A program made the position numbers and the translations under genes. The notes under the pieces were generated by a model that searched no databases, was not told where the DNA came from, and worked only from the letters and a program-made list of their open reading frames with translations. From Comamonas testosteroni (lineage in GTDB: Bacteria; Pseudomonadota; Gammaproteobacteria; Burkholderiales; Burkholderiaceae_C), in the NCBI RefSeq assembly GCF_014076415.1, contig NZ_CP043568.1, positions 2,728,001 through 2,792,000 of the forward strand: a stretch of DNA of 64,000 bases, given 5' to 3'. This document shows positions 15,099 through 24,255 of this stretch, piece after piece. Position 1 is the first letter of the stretch. Every line of letters starts with the position of its first letter.

Positions 15099-16748
15099 AT
15101 GTCCCAGCTATCGAGCCCGCTGAACCGGTCCTACTGGCCTGCAGACACTTCGCGTGAGGTGCTTGACATCACCGAAGGGCAGGCCCTGCGTGAAGCGACC
15201 TTGAAGGCGCCTGAGCGATGGGCGCTAGTGGAAAAAATTCCTGCCGGTTGGACGTCGCTGACCGGCGTTGCCGAGACCGATAGACGCTGGACTTATGCGC
15301 AGTTGCTGGACGACGCTACGGCCTGCGCACATTGGCTGTTGCTGCGATATAAGCCTGGGCAGCGCATCTGCCTGTGGGCACCGAATGTACCGGAATGGGT
15401 AATTTTGCAATACGGTGCATCGCTGGCCGGTATGGTGTTGGTCACCGCCAACCCGGCGCTGCGCGCACAGGAGCTGCAATATGTGCTGCGCCAGTCTCGC
15501 TCATGTGCCCTGTTCCATATCGACCGGTTTCGCGGCAGCGATATGGCGGGTATGGCCAAGGCGACAGCTGAAGGGGAGGTGGGTATGGTCGATGTTATAA
15601 GCCTCAGCGGCTGGCTAGATGAGGTGAGACAGTGTCCGCGAGAAGGCTGCCTGCCCGAGGTGGACCCGCGCAGTCCTGCGCAAATCCAGTACACCTCGGG
15701 AACCACGGGCGAGCCCAAGGGCGCATTGTTGCATCGTATGGGTTTGGTCACCAATGCATGTTTCGTTGCCGCACGTGCGCAGCAGCATGAGGATGTGTAT
15801 GTCAGCCCCATGCCACTGTTCCATACGGCAGGCTCGGTGATGAGTGTGCTTGGCTGTGTCACTACCTTGTCCACTCTGGTGCTGATCGTGGCTTTCGATC
15901 CAGATCTAGTCCTGCAGGCCATCGAGGACGAACGCGGCACACGCTTTGGCGGCGTACCCACTATGCTGCTCGCTTTGTTGGAGCAGTGCAAAACCAAAGA
16001 CTATGACCTATCCAGCCTCCAGTTGGCCATGTCCGGCGGGGCTCCTATACCGGTGGCGCTGACCGAGCGCGTGCGTGCCGAGCTGGGTTGTGATTTAGTC
16101 ACCGTCTATGGTCAGACCGAACTCAGTCCCATCGTCTGCCAGACTGCACCCGATGACAGTGCTGCAGACAAGGCCCAGACTGCAGGTCAGCCGCTATGGC
16201 AGGTCGAGGTTCGTATCGCAGGGCCACACGGCGAAGTCTTGCCTGTTGGTGAAGAAGGTGAGATTCAGGCGCGCGGCTATCAGGTCATGCTGGAATATTT
16301 CGAGCAGCCAGAAGTCACGGCTCAGACCTTGCTTGGCGATGGCTGGTTGCGCACGGGCGACCTGGGCATCATGGACGAACGCGGCTATTGCCGCGTCACC
16401 GGCAGGCTCAAGGACATGATTATTCGTGGCGGTGAAAATATCTACCCTGTGCAGGTAGAAGGCGTGTTGATGAAGCACCCGGCCGTGGCCGATGTTGCGG
16501 TGTTTGGCATGGCCGACGAGCACTGGGGTGAGCAGGTGGCAGCTGCGATCCGCTTCAAACCTGGAGTAGATGTTTGCCCGGCCGAGGAACTGAGACAGTT
16601 CTGCCGCCAACATATCGCGCCCCACAAAACGCCAGAGCATTGGTTCATCTGCGAGGCTTTTCCGTTGACGGGTTCTGGCAAGGTGCAGAAATTTCGTCTC
16701 AAGGAGCTTGTGCGCCATCAGCAATTGAGCACATTGCCTAGACATTGA
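15099..16748 (+). CDS. Acyl-CoA synthetase (AMP-forming, class I adenylate-forming family)
   Basis: A 549-residue ligase that activates a carboxylic acid through an acyl-AMP and transfers it to CoA. Motifs are in order: the phosphate-binding loop 'YTSGTTGEPKGALL' near 198-211, 'VYGQTELSP' near 338, 'GWLRTGDLGIMDERGY' near 417-432, 'GRLKDMIIRGGENIYP' near 436-451, and the C-terminal catalytic lysine region 'LTGSGKVQKF' near 524-533. The closest general type is medium- or long-chain fatty-acid CoA ligase. It follows tetR by 30 bases, so it is probably in the same transcript, and forms a degradation module with the divergent crotonase. Confidence 0.9.
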   Translation: MSQLSSPLNRSYWPADTSREVLDITEGQALREATLKAPERWALVEKIPAGWTSLTGVAETDRRWTYAQLLDDATACAHWLLLRYKPGQRICLWAPNVPEWVILQYGASLAGMVLVTANPALRAQELQYVLRQSRSCALFHIDRFRGSDMAGMAKATAEGEVGMVDVISLSGWLDEVRQCPREGCLPEVDPRSPAQIQYTSGTTGEPKGALLHRMGLVTNACFVAARAQQHEDVYVSPMPLFHTAGSVMSVLGCVTTLSTLVLIVAFDPDLVLQAIEDERGTRFGGVPTMLLALLEQCKTKDYDLSSLQLAMSGGAPIPVALTERVRAELGCDLVTVYGQTELSPIVCQTAPDDSAADKAQTAGQPLWQVEVRIAGPHGEVLPVGEEGEIQARGYQVMLEYFEQPEVTAQTLLGDGWLRTGDLGIMDERGYCRVTGRLKDMIIRGGENIYPVQVEGVLMKHPAVADVAVFGMADEHWGEQVAAAIRFKPGVDVCPAEELRQFCRQHIAPHKTPEHWFICEAFPLTGSGKVQKFRLKELVRHQQLSTLPRH

Positions 16749-16960
16749 CTGTTTGAAAACGCTGGCTGCCAGCGCTTGTCTGCCAATGGCTCGCGCTGCA
16801 GGAAGCGGCCAAGGTGTGGATGCCACAGCTCCCGCACCTGTCGTGGTCTTGCAGTGCTTTGATGCTCTCGTCTGTCAAGCCCAGGGGCAAGACTTGGCTC
16901 ACTGTGCATACGTCGAAAATTACCAGCCATCAAGATAATGCATGAGCCATAGATACGGGC
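16749..16960. other. Intergenic stretch without a recognisable gene
   Basis: Between the acyl-CoA synthetase and the dead choloylglycine-hydrolase gene there are about 210 bases with only short frames on both strands. I see no motif that I can assign. It may hold decayed sequence like its neighbour. Confidence 0.4.
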
Positions 16961-17404
16961 CTACAGCTTGTAGTCAACAACTGGCGCCAAGGCAGCTTCT
17001 AATACATATTGATTGCGCCCAGGCGGCAATGGTCAGCCCGGGTTTGCTCTTGGCATCAAAGCTCGGATACCGGGACTCCACCAGCCACAGCAGGTTGGCG
17101 TTGAGACCGGCTTCATTGACGCCGTCCGTGGTCGAGATGTCATAGCCCGAAGTGATGACGCTGCCGTATTTGGACTTCCAGCGCAGCGTCTTCTGGCCGG
17201 CCTGACCGTTGCGTTCCATGCCGCGCTGCGGCCCTCAGAGATTGCTGACAATGTCGCTTTCTCAGTCCATGGAGTGGGCCGTCATGACCTGACCTGACCG
17301 TCGACACTGTGGAAGACCAAGCGGGTGCAGGCCCTGGCGCTGGTGGTAGCGGCCATCAGCAGGACGGCCAGTTGGGGGCGGATGCGCGGCATTCTGGATT
17401 TCAT
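16961..17404 (-). pseudogene. Decayed choloylglycine hydrolase / penicillin V acylase family gene
   Basis: A disrupted linear-amide C-N hydrolase. From ATG 17404 (AAGGAG nearby) it encodes a signal peptide ending SARA, then the mature Ntn nucleophile segment CTRLVFHSVDGQV. A three-copy GGTCA run (17284-17298) carries one extra 5-bp unit that shifts the frame. After it the code reads MTAHSMD, then TGA where the family has Trp, ESDIVSNL, a second TGA at a Trp position, then GPQRGMERNG and 'GVNEAGLNANLLWLVESRYP', both family signatures. A CAATCAAT duplication near 17008 then shifts the frame again. Only about 148 codons remain compared with about 340 in the family, so a large part is deleted too. 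Confidence 0.85.
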
Positions 17405-17507
17405 CAGATCTACTCCTTGGTCCGCAAGCATGATCGGAGACTGGCGTGAATGCTGCCGTGATTGAGCATGACAAGGCCTTGCCTGGCGGCTGGCATACTG
17501 GACTCTC

Positions 17508-17918
17508 ATGATCGCAAAGCCCTTGTTTTCCTTTCTGTTGCTGGCGCTGGCCGCTCTTACGGGCTGTGATTCGGACGCGCCCCCAGCGCCTCTGAGCAAG
17601 CAGGCGCAGGCCACGCGTGATGCTGCGCCTGAGCAAGTCTTTAAGGGCGTGCTGGCAGGCCAGTCGGTATTCCTGTTGGTCCACGATTGCGAAGTCTTTC
17701 TTGTGGAGCCTTTGGAAAAGGGCGAAGTCCGCTGGGAAAAGGTGCTGGCGCCCGACCCATACCCGTTCTTCACATCCTGCCAGCGTCAATCCATCCGCTA
17801 TGAGGCCGGCGTGCTTCGGGTCACACTGGGTCGAATGGCCTTGGGTGCAGGCGGTTGCTGTGCCACGGGTGGTGACTATCGCTCCACTGACGGAAGAAGC
17901 TGGAAAAAGAGCACCTGA
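17508..17918 (+). CDS. Small predicted lipoprotein, function unknown
   Basis: A 136-residue protein with a lipoprotein signal peptide: MIAKPLFSFLLLALAALTGC, in which LTGC is the lipobox and Cys20 would be lipidated. The mature part is a compact domain with several cysteines ('HDCEVF', 'TSCQRQ', 'AGGCCATGG') and no family that I recognise. It is divergent from the choloylglycine-hydrolase pseudogene, with about 100 bases between the two starts. Its 3' end is separated by 170 bases from the convergent ABC-F gene. Confidence 0.75.
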   Translation: MIAKPLFSFLLLALAALTGCDSDAPPAPLSKQAQATRDAAPEQVFKGVLAGQSVFLLVHDCEVFLVEPLEKGEVRWEKVLAPDPYPFFTSCQRQSIRYEAGVLRVTLGRMALGAGGCCATGGDYRSTDGRSWKKST

Positions 17919-18090
17919 ACCTCTGAAGCCGAAAACAGGGGCAAGCGCGCGAATGGTCGGAACATGGTGTGCACTGTTGCCTCGTGCATTGCCGAACTGC
18001 GGGCAGGATGCACGGCGCTGCTCGACCGAGATTCAACCGAGAGCTGGCCCTGCCAGTCGGCAATGACCGTGACAGCGCCGGTTGCAGTGA

Positions 18091-19722
18091 TCAGAGCGTT
18101 GTCAATGTCCATGTTTCAGCGGCAAAGCTCAGCTGGTGCGTCAACTTCAGCGCCTGGAGCAGCATGCTGTCGTGCGATACGATGATCAGCGTGCCCGCGT
18201 ATTGGCACAACATGCTCTCCAGCGCCTGCAGGGATGGCAGATCCAGGTGGTTGTCGGGTTCGTCCAGCAGCAGCAATTGCGCTGGCTCGTCTCGGTAAAG
18301 TGCACAGGCCATGGCAGCCTTGAGGCGCTCGCCACCGCTGAGTTGTCCGCTAGGCTGATCGATATGGCGCGAGTCCAGCCCGATCTGTGCCAGGCGCATG
18401 CGCTGCAGCGATTCGGGCGTGCTCGGACTCTCGGTCAGCAACTGGCGAAGTACCGACGATGAAGGTTGCAGCAAGCTCTGGTGTTGGTCGAGCATGGCAT
18501 GTGTCGCATTCAGCTTGCATTCACCCGTCAGCGGCTGCAACTGCCCGGCCAGCAGCTGCAACAGCATGGACTTGCCGCTGCCATTGGGGCCGCTGACAGC
18601 CATGCGCTGACCGCCGCGCAGCACCAGATTCAGAGGAGGGTACGGCCCAACATGAGGCAGTTGCACATCACGCAGCTCGGCAACGATGCGGTCTCCCTGG
18701 CTCCTTGGCTCTTGAGGCGCATGCCAGTAGATGCCGCTGGCCTGCCAGTCCACCTGGCGCTGCAGTGCCAGGGCGGCCTCGCGCACGCTTTGGTTCAGGG
18801 CTTCGCGCACTGCGGCCTGCTGGGTCGCCAGCTTGCCGCCCGAACTCTGGGCGCGTTCCTTGCTTGCGTCCAGCAGAATCTTGGCCTGATTGCCGTTCTT
18901 TCCCAGCCCTTCACCGCGTGCCTGCCTGCGGCTCTGGCGTTCCTGCTGTGTGCGCAAGGCTTGCTCGGCGCGGCTGCGCTCCAGCTTGAGGCGGGCCAGT
19001 TCGTCCTGTGCATTCTGGGTTTTCTGGCGTTGGACTTCTCTGTAGAAAGAGTAGTTTCCGCCATAGATGGTGATTGCGCTGGGGGTCAGTTCCGCAACAG
19101 AGTCCACGACCTTCAGCAAGACTCTGTCATGGCTGATCAGCAGCAGACCGCTGCGCCATTGCTGCAGTTGCTGCACCAGGGCAGAGCGGCTGGCTGCGTC
19201 CAGATGATTGCTGGGCTCATCCAGAATCAGAAAGTCGGCCTGTGCCAGTTGTGCGCCCAGCAGCGCCACGCGCATGGCCTGGCCGCCGCTGAGCTGGCTG
19301 GCAGGTGTTTGCGGTGCCAGCTGAGGCAGGCCGATCCGTTCGAGCTGCATCTGAAACTGCTGACGTATGTCCCAGCGCTCGGCCAGCAGTTCGTAGTCGC
19401 TGGCTTCGCAGCTGCCCTGTTCAATACGTTCCAGTGCCAGCAGCGTGTCGCTTAGGCCTGCCAGTGCAGCGATGCTCAGGTCCGGACGGGATGTCAGAGG
19501 GGCCTGTGGCAGATAGTGAATGCGGCCCGCGTAAGTTACGCCGCCGCTGCCGGGAGGCAACTCGCCAGCAAGAATGCGGGCCAGCACGGTTTTGCCCACT
19601 CCATTGCGGCCCACCAGCGCCGTGCGCTGTGAGCCGAAGTTGCAGCAAAGGTTGGAGAAGAGTGGCCGCCCATTGGGCAGTGTGTAAGAGACGCCATGCA
19701 GCGTCAGGCGAGTTTCTGTCAT
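18091..19722 (-). CDS. ABC-F family ATPase (ribosome-associated type)
   Basis: A 543-residue soluble protein with two fused ABC nucleotide-binding domains and no membrane segments. Domain 1 has Walker A 'GRNGVGKT', signature 'LSGGQ' and Walker B 'LILDEPSNHLD'. Domain 2 has 'GPNGSGKS', 'LSGGE' and 'LLLDEPDNHLD'. A charged linker of about 80 residues rich in Arg, Gln and Ala joins them, as in ABC-F translation factors that act at the ribosomal exit site. The start at 19722 (MTETRLTLHG) is chosen from family alignment. Whether it gives antibiotic resistance or acts in housekeeping translation cannot be told from the sequence. Confidence 0.9.
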   Translation of the reverse strand: MTETRLTLHGVSYTLPNGRPLFSNLCCNFGSQRTALVGRNGVGKTVLARILAGELPPGSGGVTYAGRIHYLPQAPLTSRPDLSIAALAGLSDTLLALERIEQGSCEASDYELLAERWDIRQQFQMQLERIGLPQLAPQTPASQLSGGQAMRVALLGAQLAQADFLILDEPSNHLDAASRSALVQQLQQWRSGLLLISHDRVLLKVVDSVAELTPSAITIYGGNYSFYREVQRQKTQNAQDELARLKLERSRAEQALRTQQERQSRRQARGEGLGKNGNQAKILLDASKERAQSSGGKLATQQAAVREALNQSVREAALALQRQVDWQASGIYWHAPQEPRSQGDRIVAELRDVQLPHVGPYPPLNLVLRGGQRMAVSGPNGSGKSMLLQLLAGQLQPLTGECKLNATHAMLDQHQSLLQPSSSVLRQLLTESPSTPESLQRMRLAQIGLDSRHIDQPSGQLSGGERLKAAMACALYRDEPAQLLLLDEPDNHLDLPSLQALESMLCQYAGTLIIVSHDSMLLQALKLTHQLSFAAETWTLTTL

Positions 19723-19891
19723 AAGACCATGCGATGGGTTGATGCCTAACATCCCCAGGCTGCACATGTGGACGGCAGCGATTGGGAGGAGGGGAGGTGG
19801 CCGTCAATCAGACGGCGGCATCAATGGCGCATGGGTGAAGAGTCTCGTTGGAAAGTGAAAGTACTCAATTTTAGGTAGTCCAGCGCTGGGG

Positions 19892-20809
19892 TCAAGCGAA
19901 CTGTGGCGCGCATGCCGCTGCCTGATTGCCGAACTTTGCCAGCACCGTCAGCACGCTGGCGGTCGCAGGGTTCAGTGTTGGCAATTGGCGATGGGCGATA
20001 GCCATGGGGCGCATCAAGGTGGGTGACAGATGCCGTATCTGCACGCTGCTCTGTTGCTGCTGCTCTTCCATGGCTTCCAGCGGCAGCAGGGCTGCGGCCT
20101 GACCGGCAACTGCCAGGCTTTTTAGCGCCTCGGTATAGGTCAGGGCAACGAATGGGCGAGGACTCAGGCCTGCCTGGCCGAACCAGCCGGCAATCAGGCC
20201 GTGCATCTGCGTGGCGGAAGCAAAGCAGGCCCAGGGGCGGCTTGCCAGCCATTCGGGGCTTACCTGGTCGGGGACCTCCCAGGCTGCCGGCAACAGGGCC
20301 ACCATGGGGTCGTTACGCCAGGGCGTGAGCATGATCTCGGCCGTCTCCGCCTGCGGGCTGGCGACCAGGGCGATATCGAGCGCTCCGGCCCTGAGGCGCT
20401 GCATGGAGTCGGCCGAGCCAACAGCCTCCAGCTTGATATCGATGCCCGGACTGTGGCGACTCAGGGCGTCGAGCATCAGCGGAAACAGCCGGATATTGAC
20501 CCCGGCCGATACGCCTACCTTGACCAGGCCGGCGCGGCCGCTGGCGTGACGCTGCACCTGATCGATCAGGTCGTCGCCGGCCTCGAGCAGCTTGCGTCCT
20601 TTCTGCACCAGCACCTGGCCGGCCGATGTCAGTTCCGCCTGACGCCTGCCGCGTAGCAACAGCGTTGCATTCATGCGTGCCTCCAATTCCTTGATGTGCA
20701 GGCTGACTGTGGGTGGAGCCAGATGCAGCGCCTGGGCCGCTGCGGCGAAGGTGCCAAGATCGGCAATGGCAATCAGCGTCTGCAACTGGTCGAGATTGAG
20801 GTTTCGCAT
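19892..20809 (-). CDS. LysR-family transcriptional regulator
   Basis: A 305-residue regulator. The winged helix-turn-helix is at residues about 2-60 ('LDQLQTLIAIADLGTFAAAA', then 'HLAPPTVSLHIKELE'), and the rest is the periplasmic-binding-protein-like effector domain. I take ATG 20809; a longer frame upstream runs through the probable binding site. The Met start lies 26 bases from a T-N11-A palindrome. No intact divergent gene is present: only a short 67-codon frame starts on the other side, so its target may be lost or distant. Confidence 0.9.
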   Translation of the reverse strand: MRNLNLDQLQTLIAIADLGTFAAAAQALHLAPPTVSLHIKELEARMNATLLLRGRRQAELTSAGQVLVQKGRKLLEAGDDLIDQVQRHASGRAGLVKVGVSAGVNIRLFPLMLDALSRHSPGIDIKLEAVGSADSMQRLRAGALDIALVASPQAETAEIMLTPWRNDPMVALLPAAWEVPDQVSPEWLASRPWACFASATQMHGLIAGWFGQAGLSPRPFVALTYTEALKSLAVAGQAAALLPLEAMEEQQQQSSVQIRHLSPTLMRPMAIAHRQLPTLNPATASVLTVLAKFGNQAAACAPQFA

Positions 20810-20834
20810 GGACTTTGAATCAGATTTTCTGAAC

Positions 20835-20853
20835 TGAATGGTCAGATCATTCA
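20835..20853. promoter_or_regulatory. LysR-type T-N11-A box
   Basis: TGAATG-N7-CATTCA, a perfect inverted repeat, stands 26 bases upstream of the LysR gene start and in the position expected for a divergent promoter. Confidence 0.5.
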
Positions 20854-20893
20854 ACTTTACAGATGTTTGACCGCCAAAGACCATTGGCCGACC

Positions 20894-21097
20894 ATGAAAA
20901 ATCATCGAATTGAAGACCGCAGCAAGGGATATGACGCATTGAATGACGGGGCTTCAGCTGCGACCACCCACAGGCTTGAGGCGGCAGGGCCTGGGCATGC
21001 TCGCGCATGGCGCTGGCTCGCACAAGTCCGGAGCTGGCTGGAAGGCGCCGAGGCGCGAGTAGGGGCGGGATTCAGAGTGCCACCCAATGGAGGGTGA
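20894..21097 (+). other. Short open frame divergent from the LysR gene, doubtful
   Basis: A 67-codon frame (MKNHRIEDRSKGYDALNDG...) begins just beyond the LysR box, where the regulated target would usually start. It has no ribosome-binding site that I can see and no family that I recognise. It could be a remnant of a deleted target gene or chance. The rest of the gap to 21247 holds nothing that I can name. Confidence 0.2.
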
Positions 21098-21247
21098 GGA
21101 GGAAGCAGATATTCTCGGAGATCGATTGCTTCTGGCTGCTGCGCGCATGCTTCTCAGGCGATCTCTGTTTCTGCATAACGCTTGCTTTTCAGCACCAGGC
21201 CAGCGCTATATTTGTGGACCGCTGTTTTGCAGAGTCCTAGATAGCTT

Positions 21248-21670
21248 ATGTTGCTGAAGCAAATTGAATCCGTCGTGCTGTTTGTGCAAGATATTGATGC
21301 CGCTGCTATCTGGTATGCCGAGTTGTTTCAAACCGAGGTGCAATATGAGAATCATCACTACGCTTTTATCAGGACACCGGGATGCCTGATTGGTTTCCAT
21401 CCGCAGGACAGCAAGTGTCCGGGGGGAGTTGGCGGGGCGACCGTCTATTGGGAGGTGGCTGATCTGCGGGAGGCGATACGGGAACTTGAACAAAGAGGGG
21501 CAGTTTTGTACCGAGGTCCTATCGTCACAAGCCTTGGTGCAACTGCGGCAATGCTGCTTGATCCCTTTGGCTGCACCTTAGGACTGCATCAGGCGCACCC
21601 TCATTCCGTGCAAGCGGTCCAGACACTGTCAGGCGCCAGCCAGCTGCCGGAGCCGATGCCTAGCGAATGA
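21248..21670 (+). CDS. VOC-family (glyoxalase/bleomycin-resistance fold) protein
   Basis: A 140-residue protein of the vicinal oxygen chelate superfamily. It opens with 'IESVVLFVQDIDAAAIWYAE' and contains the 'GGATVYWEVADLREAIRELE' and 'LLDPFGCTLGLHQ' blocks, giving two beta-alpha-beta-beta-beta units. The usual N-terminal metal-binding His is replaced by Ser or Val, so metal binding may be incomplete. Members act as dioxygenases, glyoxalases or drug-binding proteins; no substrate can be read here. The next gene on the strand starts 115 bases later. Confidence 0.85.
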   Translation: MLLKQIESVVLFVQDIDAAAIWYAELFQTEVQYENHHYAFIRTPGCLIGFHPQDSKCPGGVGGATVYWEVADLREAIRELEQRGAVLYRGPIVTSLGATAAMLLDPFGCTLGLHQAHPHSVQAVQTLSGASQLPEPMPSE

Positions 21671-21785
21671 GCCATCACGTCAATGTTGAGTCATACAGCG
21701 ATTGGAGGCCTTTCACGAGGCTTCCGGATACCAGAATCAAATGTCAGAATTCCGACGTTGTTGACTTTTGCATCAAGGAGGATCG

Positions 21786-22415
21786 ATGCGTGCACTGGCA
21801 GAACTTTTGGAGCGCGACGAGCCGGCCTTGTCGCTGATACAAGCCTGGGCGCAGGACGCGAGCATTCCTGTCGAATGTCTTCCTCCCTCGGCTCAGAGAG
21901 ACTCCGTGTTGCTAGCATTGCAGGTCACGACACGCTCGCCGCTGGGGGCCATGGCTCATGGAACCGGTGGAATTCTCGTTGACGGGGGCTGGCTCAGAAT
22001 GCTGGGCTCGGGGCATCCTAGGCTCAGACGCGATCTCGCGGCATGGAATCACGCGCGTGGCAGCGGATTTTTGCTGATTGCCGACGATGCCGTGGGTGGA
22101 TTCTTTGCCATCAATGGCGGGGGCCTGGGCGAGGATATGGGGGCTGTCCATTACCTGGCTCCAGACACCTGGGCCTGGGAATCTTTGGGGATGAGGCATA
22201 CGGCTTTTGTGCAATGGGCTTTCACGGGTGGGCTGCGCGACTTCTACCGTGATTTGCGCTGGGAAGGCTGGGAAGCGGAGGTGGCCGGCATGGGCAATGA
22301 TGCTTGCATGAGCTTCTATCCTTTTCTCTTCACGGAGCAGGGCTCCGTACATTCGAGTGCGCGCAAACCGGTGCCGGCAGCAGAACACTACGCATTCATG
22401 AGCAAGAGTGGATAG
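21786..22415 (+). CDS. DUF2625 family protein
   Basis: A 209-residue protein. AAGGAGG at 21775-21781 fixes the ATG at 21786. The signature 'GGILVDGGWLRMLGSGHPRL' (usually 'G.L.DHGWLR.LGSG') is followed by 'RDLAAWN', 'GFLLIADDAVGGFFAINGG' and 'VHYLAPDTWAWESLGM', all conserved in DUF2625. The family has no experimentally settled role that I know of. It is a soluble protein with no signal peptide. Confidence 0.85.
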   Translation: MRALAELLERDEPALSLIQAWAQDASIPVECLPPSAQRDSVLLALQVTTRSPLGAMAHGTGGILVDGGWLRMLGSGHPRLRRDLAAWNHARGSGFLLIADDAVGGFFAINGGGLGEDMGAVHYLAPDTWAWESLGMRHTAFVQWAFTGGLRDFYRDLRWEGWEAEVAGMGNDACMSFYPFLFTEQGSVHSSARKPVPAAEHYAFMSKSG

Positions 22416-22503
22416 AAAGAGCCTGCCTGAGCCAAGACAATGGATGAGATATCAGGTGGCTGTGACGCTTTCACCGCCTGCGTGCGACTGGCGCAAGCGG
22501 ATA

Positions 22504-23043
22504 TCAGCGCTTTTTCCGTGTCGCAACCTCATGGCCTGCTACCGCCATTTCAACCAGCCGGGCAATCGTGTTGATATTTCTGGCCGTACCTTGGGCAGCT
22601 GCTGGAATCCTGAGCTTGGAATTGCCCATTCCAGCACCATAAGCCACATAGATCTCGCGCCGTCCCAACTGCAGTTGTTCGTCCTTGAGACCTTTGATCT
22701 GGGTCAGCGCGTCTGCAGGTGGTGCTTTATCGAGAAAGATGGCAACGGTGCGGTTGCCCGGGGATTCGGGAAAGGGGTTGTTGGCCAGCACCTCCTTCAT
22801 CTCCCGGGCTGTGCGCACTATGACGTCCACGGGCTTACCGGCGTAACTGGCCAGGCGTCGCTCCAATGCCGACTTGAGCTGTTGCTCGGTGCAATCTGCA
22901 TCCAGTACTACATTGCCGCTGGCAATATAGGTCTGTACCTGCGCAAACCCTTCGGCCTCGCACATGGACTTCAACTCCGCCATGGGGAGTTTGCCGGTTC
23001 CGCCGACATTGATGGCCCTCAGCAGAGCGACATAGATGGGCAT
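22504..23043 (-). CDS. DUF1697 family protein
   Basis: A 179-residue protein beginning MPIYVALLRAINVGGTGKLP, the diagnostic N-terminus of DUF1697 ('ALLRGINVGG...M..L'), followed by 'GFAQVQTYIASGNVVLDAD' ('v.TYi.SGNv.f'). The family is widespread in bacteria and of unknown function. It is convergent with the DUF2625 gene. Confidence 0.9.
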   Translation of the reverse strand: MPIYVALLRAINVGGTGKLPMAELKSMCEAEGFAQVQTYIASGNVVLDADCTEQQLKSALERRLASYAGKPVDVIVRTAREMKEVLANNPFPESPGNRTVAIFLDKAPPADALTQIKGLKDEQLQLGRREIYVAYGAGMGNSKLRIPAAAQGTARNINTIARLVEMAVAGHEVATRKKR

Positions 23044-23345
23044 GACGGATAAATGGGCTGAATCTGGAAGGGGCAGGCGGAGAAATCCCGCACGATGTGA
23101 CGGAGCACCAAGGCGCAGAAGAGGATGCTAGCGTATCGCAAAAGCCCGCGAGATTGGGGTTGCCTGGATAGAGCGGATTCAGGAGGACTTGCAGTCCGCA
23201 ATGGGTCAGGCTGAGGGGGCTACAGGGGCATGGTTTGAAGTGCAGCCAGCACTCGTCTGTGCTTGTATGGCTTTACCCTGCTTTTTTACATGAGACAGAA
23301 ATTCCACAGCAGCACCAACCGTGCTTGGCTTGGGCCAAAGCACTA
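23044..23345. other. Intergenic stretch next to the insertion sequence
   Basis: About 300 bases with no supported gene. I see a stretch of short frames only, and a T-rich segment near 23275. It holds the promoter of the DUF1697 gene at its left end. Confidence 0.4.
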
Positions 23346-24163
23346 GGACGTGTTGAGATTTAACGTGAATTGATCACAGCCGATGCCAGCGTGATGACAG
23401 CAGCGAAGCTGCTGTCTGTCTTGTCGCTGCGCATTGCAATGCGCTTGAACTCCTTGAGCTTGCAAAAGAAGTTCTCGATCAAGTGCCGCCACTTGTAGAC
23501 CTCTATATCAATCTGCAAGGGCGCTCGACGATTGGCCTTTTGTGCAATCACCACTTGGCAACCCTGTGCCAGCAAGTGTTGCTTCAGCCAGTCTGCGTCA
23601 AACGCTTTGTCGGCCAGCAATGTCCGCAGGTCTATGCCTTCGAGCAGCTGTTCTACACCTTGAAGATCATGCCGTTGGCCTGGCAGCAACACAAATCGGA
23701 TCAAGTTTCCAAGGGCATCCGTCAGCGCCAATATCTTGGTGGTCAAACCACCTCGACTGCGACCTATGGCCTGGCTCGCAGACCCCCTTTTGCACCCTGT
23801 CCATGCCTGTGCACTCGCACAATCGTTGCATCCACCATCACGTATTCCATGTCCGGTTGATCGCTGACCGCGTCAAACAGCTTTTGAAAGACATCAGCTT
23901 TGACCCAGTCGCGAAACCGTTTGAAGACGGTGTTCCACTTGCCAAATTCAGGCGGCAGATCTCGCCAAGGGCTACCTGTACGCGCAACCCAAAGCACTGC
24001 TTCCAAGAACAGTCGATTGTTGGAGCCACTGCGTCCTCGATCCCCAATCTTCCCTAAACACAATGGGCTCATACGAGCCCATTGTTCATCTGTCAAAACG
24101 TATCGCATCACAGCGCGATTGTGACGCCACCCCGGAAGGTAAAAATCAAATCTCAACAGACCC
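23346..24163 (-). mobile_element. IS5-family insertion sequence (IS427-like group)
   Basis: An 818-bp element. The left end GGACGTGTTGAGATTT (23346-23361) and the right end, read inward as GGGTCTGTTGAGATTT (24163-24148), are 16-bp inverted repeats with 13 matches. The dinucleotide TA (perhaps CTA) flanks both ends at 23344-23345 and 24164-24165, as expected for the target duplication of this group. It carries one transposase gene in two overlapping frames. It has landed between a DUF1697 gene and an exported-protein gene and does not visibly break either. Confidence 0.88.
23360..24108 (-). CDS. IS5-family DDE transposase encoded by two frames (programmed -1 frameshift likely)
   Basis: The upstream frame (24108-23764, 114 codons) starts MRYVLTDEQWARM and carries the first catalytic Asp in 'MVDATIVRVHRHG'. 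The second frame (to 23360) carries Asp in 'LLADKAFDADWL' and Glu in 'HLIENFFCKLKEFKR'. Together they make the DDE triad. The frames join at an AAAAGGGGG run near 23785-23793: reading -1 there gives AKGGSASQAIGRSRGGLTTK, the normal family sequence. This slippery run is typical of programmed frameshifting in the IS427 group, so the transposase may be active. A plain G-run mutation is the alternative. Confidence 0.8.
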
Positions 24164-24255
24164 TAGTCATTGCACGGATTGCTCCTGCATTTCACAGAAT
24201 TCGCTCAGGCTCAGGCTGCCTTTGTGCCGCTCGCCAGGATTGGCCTGAGCGCTCG

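Noticed and set aside
16961..17404. TGA read as tryptophan in the choloylglycine-hydrolase frame
   Set aside because: Other genes in the window use TGA as stop (for example the FAN1-like gene), and this frame also has two frameshifts, so decay explains it better.
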